Notes: a model not told the origin generated them from the letters alone. A stretch of DNA of 64,000 nt from Solibacillus cecembensis (GCF_001439635.1 NZ_LMBZ01000006.1:128376-192375); one strand, 5' to 3'; numbered from the stretch's first letter, positions 48,304 to 59,902 are shown. Translations and numbers: made by a program.

Positions 48304-48452
48304 AATAAAACGCTCCTCTCAATTATCGAAATTTTATCAATTAAAAATACTCTATTTAGTGGAAATAGTTGAAATATTTCCTTTTCGAACCTATTTTTAT
48401 CGTATCATAGCACTTTCATAAAGCAAAGTATTATAGAAAAAAATTACAATTC

Positions 48453-48486
48453 AAAAAGTACGGTAGCATATCCCTACCGTACTTTT
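48453..48486 (-). terminator. Intrinsic terminator of purD
   Basis: AAAAGTACGGTAG pairs perfectly with CTACCGTACTTTT. It lies 44 bp after the purD stop and ends the purine operon. Confidence 0.9.
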
Positions 48487-48529
48487 CGAAGCATATTTAG
48501 CAAAGCTTCAGCTTAAAATGGACATTCAA

Positions 48530-49780
48530 TTATTCAAACGTTCTCCAACCGATATCTTGACGGAAGAAGAAGTTCGGCCATTCTTTTTTGGCAAGCTCAG
48601 CATATACCTTTTCTTGCGCTTCTTTTAAATCTTCCGCTTCCGCAGCAACTAAAATGACACGACCGCCATTTCCGACAAATTGACCATCTACAAGTTTTGT
48701 ACCTGCGTGATAAACCGGAAGTGCTAAATCGCTTAAATTAGGTAGTGCATTGCCTTTTTCTACATCTCCAGGATAGCCATCTGCCGCTACGACAACACCT
48801 AAAATGGCTTCTTCTTTCCATTGTAAATCGAATGGCTCTTCGTTCATTAATGCAAGCATAAACTCACCAAAATCAGATGCCATACGTGGTAAAACGACCT
48901 GTGTTTCTGGGTCACCAAAACGCGCATTGAACTCGATTACTTTCGGACCTTTTTTCGTCAAAATTAAACCAGCATATAAAATACCTGTGAATGATACACC
49001 TTCTGCTTCCATTGCCTTTACTGTTGGTTCAACAACTGTGTCATATGCAACCTTAACAATGTCCTCTGAAATTTGAGGTACTGGAGAATATGCTCCCATA
49101 CCACCTGTATTCGGTCCACGGTCGCCGTCATAAGCACGTTTATGATCTTGTGCAATAACCATTGGATAAATTTGTCCTTTATGAACAAATGACATGAAGC
49201 TAAACTCTTCCCCATCAAGAAATTCTTCAATTACGACGCGAGATGAAGAGTCACCAAAACGTTGGTTACCAATCATATCCTCTACCGCTACAATTGCTTC
49301 TGCTTCTGTCATTGCAACAATTACACCTTTACCTGCTGCAAGTCCATCTGCTTTAATAACGATTGGTGCGCCTTGTTCTTTAATGTAAGCTACAGCTTTA
49401 TCAGCTTCCGTAAACGTTTCATGTGCAGCAGTTGGTATATTATATTTGTTCATAATATCTTTCGCATACGATTTTGAGCCTTCAATTTGTGCAGCTGCTT
49501 TCGTTGGTCCGAAAATGACTAAGCCTTGCTCATTAAAGTAATCTACAATTCCTTCAGCTAATGGCTGTTCTGGACCGACAAATGTTAAAGCGATATTATT
49601 TTCCTTTGCAAAGTCCGCTAACTCCGCAAAATTAGATGCATCAATTGCGATGATTTCAGCATCATTTTTCATCCCATCATTACCTGGTGCAACAAAAACC
49701 TTCTGTACTGAAGGGGCATTATTAAATTGTTTCGCAATCGCATGTTCACGACCACCACTACCGATTACAAGTATGTTCAT
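48530..49780 (-). CDS. purD: Phosphoribosylamine-glycine ligase
   Basis: The 416-residue ATP-grasp enzyme makes glycinamide ribonucleotide, step 2 of purine synthesis. Motifs seen are MNILVIGSGGREHAIA, the family segment GDRGPNTGGMGAYSP, and FNARFGDPETQVVLPRM. It is the last pur gene, but unlike in B. subtilis a terminator and a hairpin array separate it from purH by 380 bp. Its expression may therefore need read-through or a separate promoter. Confidence 0.97.
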   Translation of the reverse strand: MNILVIGSGGREHAIAKQFNNAPSVQKVFVAPGNDGMKNDAEIIAIDASNFAELADFAKENNIALTFVGPEQPLAEGIVDYFNEQGLVIFGPTKAAAQIEGSKSYAKDIMNKYNIPTAAHETFTEADKAVAYIKEQGAPIVIKADGLAAGKGVIVAMTEAEAIVAVEDMIGNQRFGDSSSRVVIEEFLDGEEFSFMSFVHKGQIYPMVIAQDHKRAYDGDRGPNTGGMGAYSPVPQISEDIVKVAYDTVVEPTVKAMEAEGVSFTGILYAGLILTKKGPKVIEFNARFGDPETQVVLPRMASDFGEFMLALMNEEPFDLQWKEEAILGVVVAADGYPGDVEKGNALPNLSDLALPVYHAGTKLVDGQFVGNGGRVILVAAEAEDLKEAQEKVYAELAKKEWPNFFFRQDIGWRTFE

Positions 49781-49841
49781 TTTATTCTCTCCTTTGAATT
49801 ATAAATCTTTTAAGCAATATGTATGTTGTGTATAGTAGAAA

Positions 49842-49874
49842 AAAAACGCCCGCCAAAAACAGGCGAGCGTTTTT
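49842..49874 (-). terminator. Intrinsic terminator upstream of purD, end of the hairpin-array RNA
   Basis: On the minus strand AAAACGCTCGCC pairs with GGCGGGCGTTTT, followed by a long U run. It lies 61 bp before the purD start. It can end the purE-to-purH transcript, the small array transcript, or act as an attenuator for purD. Confidence 0.9.
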
Positions 49875-50110
49875 ATTAATTAAGTAGAGACAATGCTATC
49901 CGACCAGAATAGTATTGTCTCCCTTATTAATAAGAGTTGTTACGCACATCCCCCGACCAAAGTGGATGTGCGTAAACAATTTATTGAACGAAGGACCCGG
50001 CCAGGATCATCCATTCGGTTTTCTTCACCATTTTTCCGGCCAGAAAGAATAGTGAAAAAAGCATTTGCAAACGCTTCTGCTAATGCCCGGCCAGAGCATT
50101 AGTGAAACAT
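49842..50110 (-). ncRNA. Candidate structured RNA: five hairpins with a shared UGGYCGG loop
   Basis: In transcript order the hairpins are 50102-50080, 50056-50024, 50016-49986, 49979-49937 and 49921-49887. Their stems (7-15 bp) differ completely, but all display nearly the same 9-mer at the tip, CCGRCCARR on the plus strand (UYUGGYCGG in RNA), at 50087, 50036, 49997, 49953 and 49900. Stem pairing is kept through different bases and G-U pairs. TATAAT (50122-50117) stands just upstream and an intrinsic terminator closes the unit. There is no open frame. I know no RNA family with this pattern. It could be an independent RNA or the leader of purD. Confidence 0.7.
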
Positions 50111-50161
50111 TATTCTATTATACTATACATAGTGCTACATTTTCTAGCAAAGTACTCTTTT

Positions 50162-51697
50162 TTAATGTTTGAAATGACGAACCCCAGTGAATACCATTGC
50201 AATACCGTATTTATTTGCTGCTTCGATTGATTCTTGATCTTTAATCGAGCCACCTGGTTGAATGATTGCTTTAATTCCAGCTTTAGCAGCTGCTTCAACT
50301 GTGTCACCCATTGGGAAGAATGCATCTGATGCAAGTGCTGCACCGTTTGCTTTTTCTCCTGCTTGCTCAAAGGCAATCTTCGCTGCACCAACACGGTTCA
50401 TTTGACCAGCACCAACGCCTAATGTCATTTGATCGTCTGTTACTACGATTGCATTTGATTTTACGTGCTTCACAACTGCCCAGCCAAGTTTTAATGCATT
50501 CCACTCAGCTTCAGTTGGTTCGCGGTCCGTTACGACTTTAATATCTGCTTCGTTAAATCCATAGCGGTCTGGCTCTTGAACAAGTAAGCCACCTTCTACA
50601 GATACTACATTAAATTGATCTTGCTTCGCTTGTGCAAAGTCAATTGTCATTAAGCGGATATTTTTCTTTTTCGTTAAAATTTCAAGCGCTTCTTCTGTGA
50701 ATGAAGGCGCGATAATAATTTCTAAGAAAATTTCGCTTAATTTCGTTGCTGTCGCAGCATCTACTTCCATATTTAGCGCAATAATGCCACCGAAAATAGA
50801 TGTTGGATCTGCTTCGTATGCTTTGTTGAATGCTTCTTCAATTGTCACACCTGTACCAACACCACATGGGTTCATATGCTTCACAGCAACTGCTGCTGGC
50901 ATTTCGAATTCTTTTACAATTTGTAATGCAGCGTTTGCATCTTGGATGTTATTGTAAGATAATTCTTTTCCGTGTATTTGATTCGCATAGGCAATTGAGA
51001 AGTCCGAGCCTAAACGTTTTGCATAAAATGCTGCTTTTTGGTGTGGGTTTTCACCGTAACGTAACGTTTGTTTCAACTCATATGTTAACGTCATGTTTTC
51101 TGGGAACTCTTCACCAATCGCATTGGATAAATGATTTGAAATATATGAATCATATGCAGCTGTATGACGGAATACTTTCGCTGCTAAACGACGACGTGTT
51201 TCTAATGTCGTTTTGTTATCTGCTTTTAGCTCTTCTAAAACAGCGGCATAGTCATTTGCATCCACGATCACTGTTACGTAAGCGTGATTTTTTGCTGCAG
51301 AACGTAGCATTGTTGGACCACCGATATCGATGTTTTCAATCGCGTCATCCCAAGAAACATTTGGCTTAGAAATTGTTTCAACGAATGGGTAAAGGTTTAC
51401 ACATACAATTTCGATTGGTTCGATACCATGCTCTTCCATTTGTGCAACATGGCTTGGCTCGTCAAATTTCCCTAAAAGACCACCGTGAATCATTGGATTT
51501 AATGTTTTCACACGGCCATCTAAAATTTCCGGGAATTTTGTTACTTCATCTACTGCTGTTACGGGTACATTGTTATCGTGAAGTAATTGTTTTGTACCAC
51601 CAGTTGATAATACTTCATAGCCAAGAGCTACTAATTCTTTTGCAAATTCTAAAATACCACTTTTATCTGAAACACTAATAAGTGCGCGTTTAGTCAC
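50162..51697 (-). CDS. purH: AICAR transformylase / IMP cyclohydrolase
   Basis: The bifunctional 511-residue enzyme does the last two steps to IMP. The start is GTG at 51697 ([15 protein letters not shown]), eight bases behind GGAGG; the TTG at 51712 lies inside that site. The cyclohydrolase domain covers about 1-150 ([21 protein letters not shown]), and the transformylase domain follows with [11 protein letters not shown] and the end [16 protein letters not shown]. It lies 75 bp after purN. Confidence 0.97.
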   Translation of the reverse strand: MTKRALISVSDKSGILEFAKELVALGYEVLSTGGTKQLLHDNNVPVTAVDEVTKFPEILDGRVKTLNPMIHGGLLGKFDEPSHVAQMEEHGIEPIEIVCVNLYPFVETISKPNVSWDDAIENIDIGGPTMLRSAAKNHAYVTVIVDANDYAAVLEELKADNKTTLETRRRLAAKVFRHTAAYDSYISNHLSNAIGEEFPENMTLTYELKQTLRYGENPHQKAAFYAKRLGSDFSIAYANQIHGKELSYNNIQDANAALQIVKEFEMPAAVAVKHMNPCGVGTGVTIEEAFNKAYEADPTSIFGGIIALNMEVDAATATKLSEIFLEIIIAPSFTEEALEILTKKKNIRLMTIDFAQAKQDQFNVVSVEGGLLVQEPDRYGFNEADIKVVTDREPTEAEWNALKLGWAVVKHVKSNAIVVTDDQMTLGVGAGQMNRVGAAKIAFEQAGEKANGAALASDAFFPMGDTVEAAAKAGIKAIIQPGGSIKDQESIEAANKYGIAMVFTGVRHFKH

Positions 51698-51772
51698 GAT
51701 TAGGTCCTCCAATTAATTTCAATATTCTTTTCGGTGAGCACATGCCCTCACAGGAGCGACTCAAGCGATTTT

Positions 51773-52339
51773 TTAGTTTTTGAATAACTGCTGTAATGTA
51801 TTTGTGTACAGTTCATGTTCTAGTTTATGAATACTAGATTCTGTTGCAGCGCGGTCGTCTTCTACAACGTCGACAGTGCCTTGTGCAATAATTTTCCCTG
51901 TATCCATACCGGCATCTACAAAATGTACTGTTACACCCGTAATTTTCACACCATGCGCCATCGCTTGTCCAATCGCATCTTTGCCTGGAAATGATGGAAG
52001 TAAAGATGGGTGAATATTTATGATACGATTTTCATACGCGGATAATAATGTCTCACCAACAAGACGCATGTACCCCGCTAAAATAACCCATTCAATATTG
52101 TTTTCTTGTAACACTTCAATAATTTTCTCTTCGTAAGCGACCTTGGATTCAAACGTTTTTGGTGCTAATTCCAAAACCGGAATGCCCATCTTTTCGGCAC
52201 GCGTTACGACGAAAGCACCTGGCTTGTCTGTAATAACAAGCCCTATGTTTGCTGTTAATTCGCCGCGCTCAATGCTTTCGGCAATTGCTTGAAAGTTACT
52301 GCCACTGCCTGAAGCAAATACTGCGATTTTGGCTACCAT
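51773..52339 (-). CDS. purN: Phosphoribosylglycinamide formyltransferase
   Basis: The 188-residue enzyme transfers the formyl group from N10-formyl-THF to GAR, step 3. Motifs: VFASGSGSNFQAIAE, the catalytic segment INIHPSLLPSFPGKDAIGQAM, and the HFVDAGMDTGKIIAQ loop. Its ATG shares one base with the purM stop. Confidence 0.97.
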   Translation of the reverse strand: MVAKIAVFASGSGSNFQAIAESIERGELTANIGLVITDKPGAFVVTRAEKMGIPVLELAPKTFESKVAYEEKIIEVLQENNIEWVILAGYMRLVGETLLSAYENRIINIHPSLLPSFPGKDAIGQAMAHGVKITGVTVHFVDAGMDTGKIIAQGTVDVVEDDRAATESSIHKLEHELYTNTLQQLFKN

Positions 52340-53394
52340 TACACTAAACTCCCGTCATGCTCACCGTTGAAAATAACACCTTCACCTTTTACTACGCGAC
52401 CAATTGTGTATGCTTTTTCGCCATTTGCTTCAGTTGCTGCGATTACTTTTTCCACTTCACTTGCAGGAACAGCCATAACAAAGCCGATTCCCATGTTGAA
52501 AACATTATATAAATCCTTGTCTGCTAAAGCACCTTTTTCTTTTAAGAAGTCAAAGATACGTAATGACGGCCAAGAACCTAAGTCAATTTCTGTTGCTAAA
52601 CCTTCTGGCATCATGCGTGGTAAGTTTTCATAAAAACCGCCACCTGTTACGTGTGCACAACCATGAACGTCTGCTGCTTTTAAAGCTGCTAATACTGGTT
52701 TTGCGTAAAGCTTTGTAGGGACTAAAAGTGCTTCGCCAATAGGACCAAGGTCTTCATAGCCATCTACAATTGCATCTACTGCACAATCATTATCTGTAAA
52801 AATAACTTTACGAACTAAAGAATAACCGTTAGAGTGAACGCCACTTGAAGCAAGACCAATTAGTACGTCACCTTCTACAATCTTTTCACCTGTCACGATA
52901 TCGGATTTTTCACAAGCACCTACTGCAAATCCAGCTAAATCATACTCATCCTCTTCATAAAGGCCTGGCATTTCTGCTGTTTCGCCGCCGATAAGTGCTG
53001 CACCAGATTGCACACAGCCGTCTGCTACACCTTTTACGATTTGCTCGATTTTTTCAGGCACTGCTTTACCTACCGCAACATAGTCAAGGAAGTATAATGG
53101 CTCTGCGCCTTGAGCAACGATATCATTGACACACATTGCTACACAATCCACGCCAATTGTATCGTGTTTGTCTACCATAAAGGCAAGCTTTAATTTCGTA
53201 CCAACACCGTCAGTACCTGAAATTAGAACCGGTTCTTTTAAGTTTAATGCAGACAAATCGAACATTCCGCCGAAGCCACCAAATGTACCCATCACACCTA
53301 ATCGATTTGTACGCTCAACGTGTGATTTCATACGTTTTACTGCTTCATAACCTGCTTCTATATTTACGCCTGCTTGTTCATATGCTTTTGACAT
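52339..53394 (-). CDS. purM: Phosphoribosylformylglycinamidine cyclo-ligase
   Basis: The 351-residue AIR synthetase performs step 5. Motifs: [30 protein letters not shown]-like [26 protein letters not shown], and [21 protein letters not shown] site lies before the ATG, immediately next to the left palindrome of repeat R4, which separates it from purF. Confidence 0.97.
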   Translation of the reverse strand: MSKAYEQAGVNIEAGYEAVKRMKSHVERTNRLGVMGTFGGFGGMFDLSALNLKEPVLISGTDGVGTKLKLAFMVDKHDTIGVDCVAMCVNDIVAQGAEPLYFLDYVAVGKAVPEKIEQIVKGVADGCVQSGAALIGGETAEMPGLYEEDEYDLAGFAVGACEKSDIVTGEKIVEGDVLIGLASSGVHSNGYSLVRKVIFTDNDCAVDAIVDGYEDLGPIGEALLVPTKLYAKPVLAALKAADVHGCAHVTGGGFYENLPRMMPEGLATEIDLGSWPSLRIFDFLKEKGALADKDLYNVFNMGIGFVMAVPASEVEKVIAATEANGEKAYTIGRVVKGEGVIFNGEHDGSLV

Positions 53395-53416
53395 AATGTA
53401 CTTGCTCCTCCTTAAA

Positions 53417-53548
53417 TCAATTACGCTTTAGCGTAATTGCGTCCAGATTTTTTCAAGCTTGCTCGAAAAATCCCTCTAAAAATCTGTGACATCCGCCGGG
53501 GCTTTAATTTGATTCAGCAGGGGGTTAACCCCTGCTAAATCAAGTTAA
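53417..53548. repeat. Structured intergenic repeat, copy R4, inside the purine operon
   Basis: TCAATTACGC-TTTA-GCGTAATTG opens the element, the core follows (ending GTGACATCCGCCGGGG), then TTTAATTTGATTCAGCAG. The palindrome AGCAGGGGGTTAACCCCTGCT and AATCAAGTTAA close it. It is transcribed between purF and purM; its distal hairpin lies next to the purM ribosome site. Confidence 0.85.
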
Positions 53549-53553
53549 ACCGC

Positions 53554-54972
53554 TTAACAATCTTTTTCATGTGGTAACACTGTGTCTGGGAAAATTTCTG
53601 TTGGATATTTCCCGTTGAAGCATGCGAGACAAAGGCCACGACTTTCATCTTCGAATGGACGAGCAATTGCTTCTACCATTCCCTCTTCAGATAAAAATGT
53701 TAATGTATCTGCACCGATTGCTTCACGCATTTCTTCTACGTTGTGACTAGCAGCGATTAATTGTTCATGTGTTGACGTATCAATACCGTAGAAGCATGGA
53801 TCAACCATTGGAGGAGATGAAATAACAACATGCACCTCTTTTGCACCTGCATCTTTTAACATTTTAACGATACGTTTTGAAGTAGTACCACGAACGATTG
53901 AATCATCCACCATCACGACGCGTTTATCTTTTACAACCTGAATAACAGGTGATAATTTCATTTTTACACCGCGCTCACGCAGTTCTTGTGTAGGTTGAAT
54001 AAATGTACGACCAACATAACGATTTTTAATTAATCCAAGCTCATATGGAATGCCACTTGCTTCGGCAAAACCAATCGCTGCTGAAATACTAGAATCGGGC
54101 ACACCTGTTACTACATCCGCTTCAATATGGGCACATTCTTTTGCTAAAGTTTTTCCCATACGTTTACGGGCCATATGCACATTAATGCCATCAATATCTG
54201 AGTCAGGACGCGCTAAGTAGACATATTCCATCGCACACATTGCACGGTTCGCTGGATCAGTAAACATATCTGATTCAATGCCTTTATCCGTAATGATTAC
54301 AAGCTCTCCAGGTTCTACATCACGCACATATTCTGCACCGATTAAATCAAATGCACATGTTTCTGAAGCGGCTACCCAGCCATCTCCCAATTTGCCAATT
54401 GATAGTGGACGTAAACCGTTCACATCACGCGCTACCATCATCACATCTTCTGTCATGATTAAAAATGTAAATGCCCCTTTTAATAAAGATAACGCATTTT
54501 TCACTTTTTCACGGAATGGTGAATGAGATGATTTTTTGATTAAATGTGCAAGTACTTCTGAATCTGAAGTAGAGTGAAAGATGCTACCTGCACGCTCTAA
54601 ATATTGCTTTAAATGATTCGCATTTACTAAATTCCCGTTATGCGCAATCGATAAACTGCCAGTAGATGAATGGAAAAGTAATGGTTGAACATTTTCAAGA
54701 CCACCATTTCCTTGCGTTGAATAACGTACATGTGCAACAGCTGCTTTGCCTTTTACTTTGCTTAGCTTGCCTTCATTGAACACATCGTTTACAAGGCCTT
54801 CACCTTTTACAGCGCGCAGGTTATTGCCGTCAGTAACGACAATACCTGCACCTTCCTGCCCACGGTGTTGTAGCGCATGCAATCCGTAGTAACTAATTTG
54901 AGCCGGATCATTATGCCCCCATATACCGAATACTCCACATTCTTCGTTTAAGCCTCTGATTTCAGCAAGCAT
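53554..54972 (-). CDS. purF: Amidophosphoribosyltransferase
   Basis: The first committed enzyme of the pathway makes phosphoribosylamine from PRPP and glutamine. The start at 54972 gives the Bacillus-type propeptide [11 protein letters not shown] before the catalytic Cys12 (CGVFGIWG), which becomes N-terminal on processing. Iron-sulfur ligands are seen in [16 protein letters not shown] and LCLACF. The PRPP motif is [14 protein letters not shown]. It overlaps purL by 25 bases. Confidence 0.97.
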   Translation of the reverse strand: MLAEIRGLNEECGVFGIWGHNDPAQISYYGLHALQHRGQEGAGIVVTDGNNLRAVKGEGLVNDVFNEGKLSKVKGKAAVAHVRYSTQGNGGLENVQPLLFHSSTGSLSIAHNGNLVNANHLKQYLERAGSIFHSTSDSEVLAHLIKKSSHSPFREKVKNALSLLKGAFTFLIMTEDVMMVARDVNGLRPLSIGKLGDGWVAASETCAFDLIGAEYVRDVEPGELVIITDKGIESDMFTDPANRAMCAMEYVYLARPDSDIDGINVHMARKRMGKTLAKECAHIEADVVTGVPDSSISAAIGFAEASGIPYELGLIKNRYVGRTFIQPTQELRERGVKMKLSPVIQVVKDKRVVMVDDSIVRGTTSKRIVKMLKDAGAKEVHVVISSPPMVDPCFYGIDTSTHEQLIAASHNVEEMREAIGADTLTFLSEEGMVEAIARPFEDESRGLCLACFNGKYPTEIFPDTVLPHEKDC

Positions 54973-57182
54973 GGGATTGCCCCTTTCCAACTAGAACGGA
55001 ATTCCTCCACAGTACCTTCAATAAGCATGCCTTGGTCACCGCTGATTTTAACAAGTGCATCTGCTGTTACGACACCGATTTTCGCTGCATCTGTAACGAT
55101 TTTTTCGAATGCCGCTGCATTTTCTTCTTTTACCGTTAAGATGAAACGAGATTGTGATTCTGAGAATAATGCTGTTACCGCAGAACCTGCTAATGTTACA
55201 TCAATACCTAAGTCTTTTGCACTGAATGTTTTTTCTGCTAATGCAACCGCTACGCCACCTTCAGAAACGTCATGCGCTGATTGAACGAATCCTGCACGAA
55301 TTGCTTCTAAAATTGCTTTTTGACGCGCTACTTCTACATCTAAATCAATCGCAGGAGCTTTCCCTGAAATCTTGCCATTATTTAATAGCTTTTGTAATTC
55401 AGAGCCACCAAATTCAGTTGTTGTTTCACCGATTGCATAAACAACGTCACCAGCTGCTTTCACTTCTTGTGTTGTCGTATGTGCTAAATCTGTAATTAAA
55501 CCGACCATACCAATTGTTGGTGTAGGGTAAACAGCTTCTCCAGAACGCTCATTGTAAAGTGATACGTTACCACCGATTACTGGTGCAGATAATGCTGTAC
55601 ATGCCGCTGCGATACCGTCAGCAGACTTTTCGATTTGCCAGAAGATTTCTGGTTTTTCTGGATTACCAAAGTTTAAGCAGTCTGTAATTGCTAATGGCTC
55701 AGCACCTGAACATACGATGTTACGTGCTGCTTCCGCCACGGCAATTTTACCGCCTGTTTCTGGATCTAAGTAAATATAGCGAGAGTTACAGTCAGTTGTC
55801 ATCGCTAAACCTTTATTTGTACCACGTACACGAATAACCGCTGCATCTGAACCAGGTGCTACTACTGTGCTTGTACGTACTTGGTGATCATATTGGTCAT
55901 AAACCCACTCTTTAGAAGCAATTGTTGGCGCTTGTAATAGAGCAGATAATGTATCTTTAAAGCCTTCAATTACTGGCTCTGCATTTTCAATTGCTTGGAA
56001 CTCAGCAAAGTAAGCTGGTTCAGCAGATGGTTTGTGATAAACTGGCGCCTCTTCTGCAAGTGCATCAGCAGGAACGTCCGCTACTACAACACCGTTATGA
56101 ATTAAACGTAATTGTTTGTCATCTGTTACGCGACCAACTGCTACTGCGTCTAAATCGTATTTTTCAAAGATTGTTTTAATGTCTTCTTCACGACCTGCTT
56201 TTACAACAAGTAACATACGCTCTTGAGATTCTGAAAGCATCATTTCGTAAGCTGACATACCTGTTTCACGTTGTGGAATTAAGTCTAAGTTCATTTCCAC
56301 ACCAGTACCTGCTTTAGAAGCCATTTCTGCTGAAGATGATGTAAGACCTGCAGCACCCATGTCTTGAATACCAACTAATGCGTCAGATTTTACTACTTCT
56401 AAACATGCTTCAAGAAGAAGTTTCTCCATGAATGGGTCACCAACTTGTACTGCTGAACGGCTTTCCTCTGAATCCTCTGATAACTCCTCAGATGAGAATG
56501 TTGCACCATGAATACCATCACGACCTGTTTTTGCCCCAACGTACATTACTGTGTTACCTATACCTGCTGCAACACCTTTTTGGATATCTTTATGGTCGAT
56601 TAAACCAACACACATTGCATTTACAAGTGGGTTGCCTTCATAGCAAGGGTCGAACTGAATTTCGCCACCTACTGTTGGAACCCCGATACAGTTACCGTAA
56701 CCTGCGATACCTGCTACAACTTCTTCAAATAAATATTTACCGCGCGCTGTTTTTAACTCACCAAAACGTAATGAATTTAACATTGCGATTGGGCGTGCAC
56801 CCATTGAGAATACATCACGTAAAATACCGCCAACACCTGTTGCTGCACCTTGGTAAGGCTCAATTGCTGAAGGGTGGTTATGTGATTCCATTTTAAATAC
56901 AACCGCTTGATCATCACCGATATCAACAATACCTGCGCCCTCACCTGGTCCTTGTAATACTTGAGGACCTGTTGTTGGGAACTTGCGTAATACTGGTTTC
57001 GAGTTTTTGTAAGAACAGTGCTCAGACCACATTACCGAGAATAGACCTGTTTCTGTCCAGTTTGGTAGGCGACCTAAAATTCCTTCTACCATCGCAAACT
57101 CTTCATCTGGCATACCCATTTGAGTATAAAGCTTCTGCTCTTTAATTTGCTCTGCTGTTGGCTCAAAGTTAGTTGTTGACAT
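54948..57182 (-). CDS. purL: Phosphoribosylformylglycinamidine synthase subunit PurL (small type)
   Basis: This is the 744-residue synthase subunit that uses ammonia from PurQ, step 4, with PurS as partner. The start at 57182 (MSTTNFEPT) has GGAGGG six bases upstream. Motifs: [15 protein letters not shown] with the conserved His, [21 protein letters not shown], and [26 protein letters not shown]. It overlaps the end of purQ by 14 bases. Confidence 0.97.
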   Translation of the reverse strand: MSTTNFEPTAEQIKEQKLYTQMGMPDEEFAMVEGILGRLPNWTETGLFSVMWSEHCSYKNSKPVLRKFPTTGPQVLQGPGEGAGIVDIGDDQAVVFKMESHNHPSAIEPYQGAATGVGGILRDVFSMGARPIAMLNSLRFGELKTARGKYLFEEVVAGIAGYGNCIGVPTVGGEIQFDPCYEGNPLVNAMCVGLIDHKDIQKGVAAGIGNTVMYVGAKTGRDGIHGATFSSEELSEDSEESRSAVQVGDPFMEKLLLEACLEVVKSDALVGIQDMGAAGLTSSSAEMASKAGTGVEMNLDLIPQRETGMSAYEMMLSESQERMLLVVKAGREEDIKTIFEKYDLDAVAVGRVTDDKQLRLIHNGVVVADVPADALAEEAPVYHKPSAEPAYFAEFQAIENAEPVIEGFKDTLSALLQAPTIASKEWVYDQYDHQVRTSTVVAPGSDAAVIRVRGTNKGLAMTTDCNSRYIYLDPETGGKIAVAEAARNIVCSGAEPLAITDCLNFGNPEKPEIFWQIEKSADGIAAACTALSAPVIGGNVSLYNERSGEAVYPTPTIGMVGLITDLAHTTTQEVKAAGDVVYAIGETTTEFGGSELQKLLNNGKISGKAPAIDLDVEVARQKAILEAIRAGFVQSAHDVSEGGVAVALAEKTFSAKDLGIDVTLAGSAVTALFSESQSRFILTVKEENAAAFEKIVTDAAKIGVVTADALVKISGDQGMLIEGTVEEFRSSWKGAIPCLLKSEA

Positions 57183-57852
57183 GATTTTCCCTCCACTGCT
57201 TAACAATTGATTTAAATAATTCAAGACCATCTGCGCCGCCTACTAATTCGTCTACTGCACGCTCTGGGTGAGGCATCATACCAAGTACGTTTCCTTGCTC
57301 GTTCACAATACCTGCGATGTCTTCTAATGAACCGTTTGGATTGTCACCTGAATAAGTGAATACAATTTGGTTGTTCGCTTGTAATTTCGCTAATGTTTCT
57401 TCATCACAATAGTAGTTACCTTCACCATGTGCGATTGGAATATTGATTACTTGACCCTCTTCATAGTGGTTCGTGAATAATGTATTGTTGTTTTCTACTT
57501 TCAGTTGCACTGTGCGACACATGAATTTTAAGTCTCTGTTACGTAAAAGTGCGCCTGGTAACAATCCAGCTTCCGTTAAAATTTGGAATCCATTACATAC
57601 GCCTAATACCGGCTTGCCTGCTGCTGCTGCTTTTTTTACTTCAGCCATAATGTTTGATTGGTTGGCCATTGCACCACAACGTAAATAGTCACCGTAAGAG
57701 AAACCACCAGGAATTAACACGCCATCAAATTGGCTTAAATCTGTTTCAGTATGCCAAACGTACTCTACTTCTTCACCTAGTTCATCTTTGATCGCGTGAT
57801 ACATATCGATGTCACAGTTCGATCCAGGGAACACGATTACTGCGAATTTCAT
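57169..57852 (-). CDS. purQ: Phosphoribosylformylglycinamidine synthase subunit PurQ
   Basis: The 227-residue class I glutamine amidotransferase gives ammonia to PurL. Motifs: [31 protein letters not shown], the nucleophile Cys in [12 protein letters not shown], and the His/Glu pair in MMPHPERA. It follows purS by two bases. Confidence 0.97.
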   Translation of the reverse strand: MKFAVIVFPGSNCDIDMYHAIKDELGEEVEYVWHTETDLSQFDGVLIPGGFSYGDYLRCGAMANQSNIMAEVKKAAAAGKPVLGVCNGFQILTEAGLLPGALLRNRDLKFMCRTVQLKVENNNTLFTNHYEEGQVINIPIAHGEGNYYCDEETLAKLQANNQIVFTYSGDNPNGSLEDIAGIVNEQGNVLGMMPHPERAVDELVGGADGLELFKSIVKQWRENHVNN

Positions 57853-57854
57853 GA

Positions 57855-58103
57855 TTAGTTTGCCTCCTCAATCTCAAAGCGATAATCTTCAATAACAACA
57901 TTCGTTAACACTTTTTCACACATTTCTTTTACGATTGTGTCGATATCACGATCTGTATCACCAATTGTTAATTCTAAATATTTACCGATACGTAAATCTT
58001 GAACTTCTTCATAACCGATTTGTGTTAAAGAACCTTTTACCGCTGAACCTTGTGGATCTAAAATGCTTTCGCGTAATGTAACGTAAATTTTAACTTTTTT
58101 CAT
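57855..58103 (-). CDS. purS: Phosphoribosylformylglycinamidine synthase subunit PurS
   Basis: The 82-residue dimeric protein bridges PurL and PurQ. Sequence typical of the family: [31 protein letters not shown] ribosome site precedes it. Upstream are 186 bases without purB or purC, with ATACGAACTTAT that resembles a PurBox half; whether an internal promoter exists is uncertain. Confidence 0.96.
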   Translation of the reverse strand: MKKVKIYVTLRESILDPQGSAVKGSLTQIGYEEVQDLRIGKYLELTIGDTDRDIDTIVKEMCEKVLTNVVIEDYRFEIEEAN

Positions 58104-58289
58104 GTTTGATTGCCTCCAAGTTTATATAATAAGTTCGTATACTTCTATATTTAAAGTAACAATTGTCACACTAATTGCAGTAAAGTTTGGACGCAGCACT
58201 TCATTTACATGCAGAGCCTTGTCATAAAAGACGTTCACTTCCTTTAGTGTTACAATGTTTCCCAATGACGTATTCCGCCAAAGCTTTTA

Positions 58290-59414
58290 CTACTCAGACC
58301 AAATGCCAGAGTCCTCAATTTGTTGTAATGTTAGATCCAAATCATCAGTCATAATTGTGACATGACCCATTTTACGATTTACTTTTGCTTCTGCTTTTCC
58401 GTAAAGGTGAACAGACCAATCAGGATATTTTGAAATCGAGTTCGTTAATGCTACAACATGTTGCCCGAGTACATTTACCATAATCGATGGTGCCCATAAT
58501 CTTGGTTTACGTAATGGCCATCCGCATACAGCACGAATATGCTGTGTGAATTGTGAAATATTGCATGCTTCCATTGAGTAATGACCCGAATTATGTGGTC
58601 GTGGTGCACATTCATTAATCACAATGTTGCCATCTTCTAATACAAACAGTTCAACCGCTAACGTCCCGACAAGCTTCAAGTGATCCGCAATTTTCATCGC
58701 TGCCTCTTCTGCTAATGCCGCTGTGTCATTTGAAATACGAGCTGGTACGATTGTTTCATGCAAAATATGATTTACATGAATATTCTCTCCAACTGGTAAG
58801 CAGTATGTTTCGCCTTGCCCGTTGCGTTGAACAATGACTGAAATTTCTTTTGTAAATGGTACAAAGCCTTCTGCAATACATTGTGAATGCTCAAATAAAC
58901 TTTTTGCTAATGGCAAATCTTCTGAACCTTTTAACAGTTGCTGTCCTTTACCATCATAGCCACCACGAGCTGTTTTTACGATACAAGGGAAACCAATTTG
59001 ATTAATTGACTCACATAGTTGCTCGTAAGTATCTGCTACGACATAAGGTGCTACTGGACAACCTGCTTCAACAATTGCTGCTTTTTCTGTTACACGATTT
59101 TGCGTAATGCGAACTAACTCAGCCCCTTGAGGAACGTAAGCAATTTCCGTTAAGCGCTTTAAACCTTCATAATCAATATTTTCAAATTCGTAAGTAATCA
59201 CATCACTTACTTCTGATAATTCTTCTAATGCGGCTTCATCATCATATGGTGCTACGATACAAATATCTGCAACTTGTCCACATGGTGAATCCATTGTAGG
59301 CTCTAGGACAGCAATTTTATAGCCTGCCTCTTTTGCAGCAACGGCCATCATTCGACCAAGCTGACCACCACCAATAATGCCGATTGTTTGCCCAGGATAG
59401 ATCATCTTCGTCAC
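58290..59414 (-). CDS. purK: N5-carboxyaminoimidazole ribonucleotide synthase
   Basis: The 374-residue ATP-grasp enzyme carboxylates AIR with bicarbonate. Motifs: [37 protein letters not shown], and [13 protein letters not shown]. The start is GTG at 59414, overlapping the purE stop by four bases; the ATG at 59405 is a possible alternative. It should be followed by purB and purC in the usual order, but they are not here. Confidence 0.96.
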   Translation of the reverse strand: MTKMIYPGQTIGIIGGGQLGRMMAVAAKEAGYKIAVLEPTMDSPCGQVADICIVAPYDDEAALEELSEVSDVITYEFENIDYEGLKRLTEIAYVPQGAELVRITQNRVTEKAAIVEAGCPVAPYVVADTYEQLCESINQIGFPCIVKTARGGYDGKGQQLLKGSEDLPLAKSLFEHSQCIAEGFVPFTKEISVIVQRNGQGETYCLPVGENIHVNHILHETIVPARISNDTAALAEEAAMKIADHLKLVGTLAVELFVLEDGNIVINECAPRPHNSGHYSMEACNISQFTQHIRAVCGWPLRKPRLWAPSIMVNVLGQHVVALTNSISKYPDWSVHLYGKAEAKVNRKMGHVTIMTDDLDLTLQQIEDSGIWSE

Positions 59415-59902
59415 ACTAGGTCACCTGTGCTTTCTAAAACTTGTGCCTTCGTTGCTTCACGGCGAGCATCTAGCTTGTTTGCTAGTTCTTGATTCGTTGC
59501 TCCTAAAATTTGTGCTGCAAGTAAACCTGCATTCGTTGCACCTGCTTTACCGATTGCTACTGTCGCTACCGGTACACCACCTGGCATTTGAACAATTGAT
59601 AGTAATGAATCAAGTCCATTTAACGCACGAGATTGTACAGGAACTCCGATAACAGGTAATGTCGTTTTTGCAGCGACCATACCTGGTAAATGTGCTGCAC
59701 CACCCGCACCTGCAATAATAACTTGAATACCGCGTCCGCGAGCTGCTTCTGCATACTCAAACATTAAGTCTGGCGTACGATGTGCTGATACAACTTGCTT
59801 TTCATAAGGAACTGCTAATTCATCTAAAATGTCACATGCATGTTTCATTGTTTCCCAGTCACTAGAACTGCCCATAATAACACCAATTTTTGGATTCATC
59901 AT
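59411..59902 (-). CDS. purE: N5-carboxyaminoimidazole ribonucleotide mutase
   Basis: The 163-residue octameric mutase moves the carboxylate to form CAIR. Motifs: [31 protein letters not shown], and [25 protein letters not shown] lies six bases before the first ATG. It is the first gene of the operon, behind PurBoxes, promoter and guanine riboswitch. Confidence 0.97.
   Translation of the reverse strand: MMNPKIGVIMGSSSDWETMKHACDILDELAVPYEKQVVSAHRTPDLMFEYAEAARGRGIQVIIAGAGGAAHLPGMVAAKTTLPVIGVPVQSRALNGLDSLLSIVQMPGGVPVATVAIGKAGATNAGLLAAQILGATNQELANKLDARREATKAQVLESTGDLV

Noticed and set aside
49887..50102. CRISPR array
   Set aside because: Only the loop 9-mer recurs; the stems are inverted repeats and not unique spacers, and there are no cas genes.
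49842..50110. T-box or ordinary riboswitch as explanation of the purD hairpin array
   Set aside because: There is no T-box sequence (UGGNACCGCG), no specifier loop and no purine-aptamer core; the repeated loop pattern does not fit these classes.
50830..51369. Long plus-strand frame opposite purH (179 codons)
   Set aside because: It is a shadow of purH: low-complexity Leu/His/Gln sequence, no start signal and no known family.
56432..56896. Plus-strand frame opposite purL (154 codons)
   Set aside because: It is a shadow of purL with the same signs.
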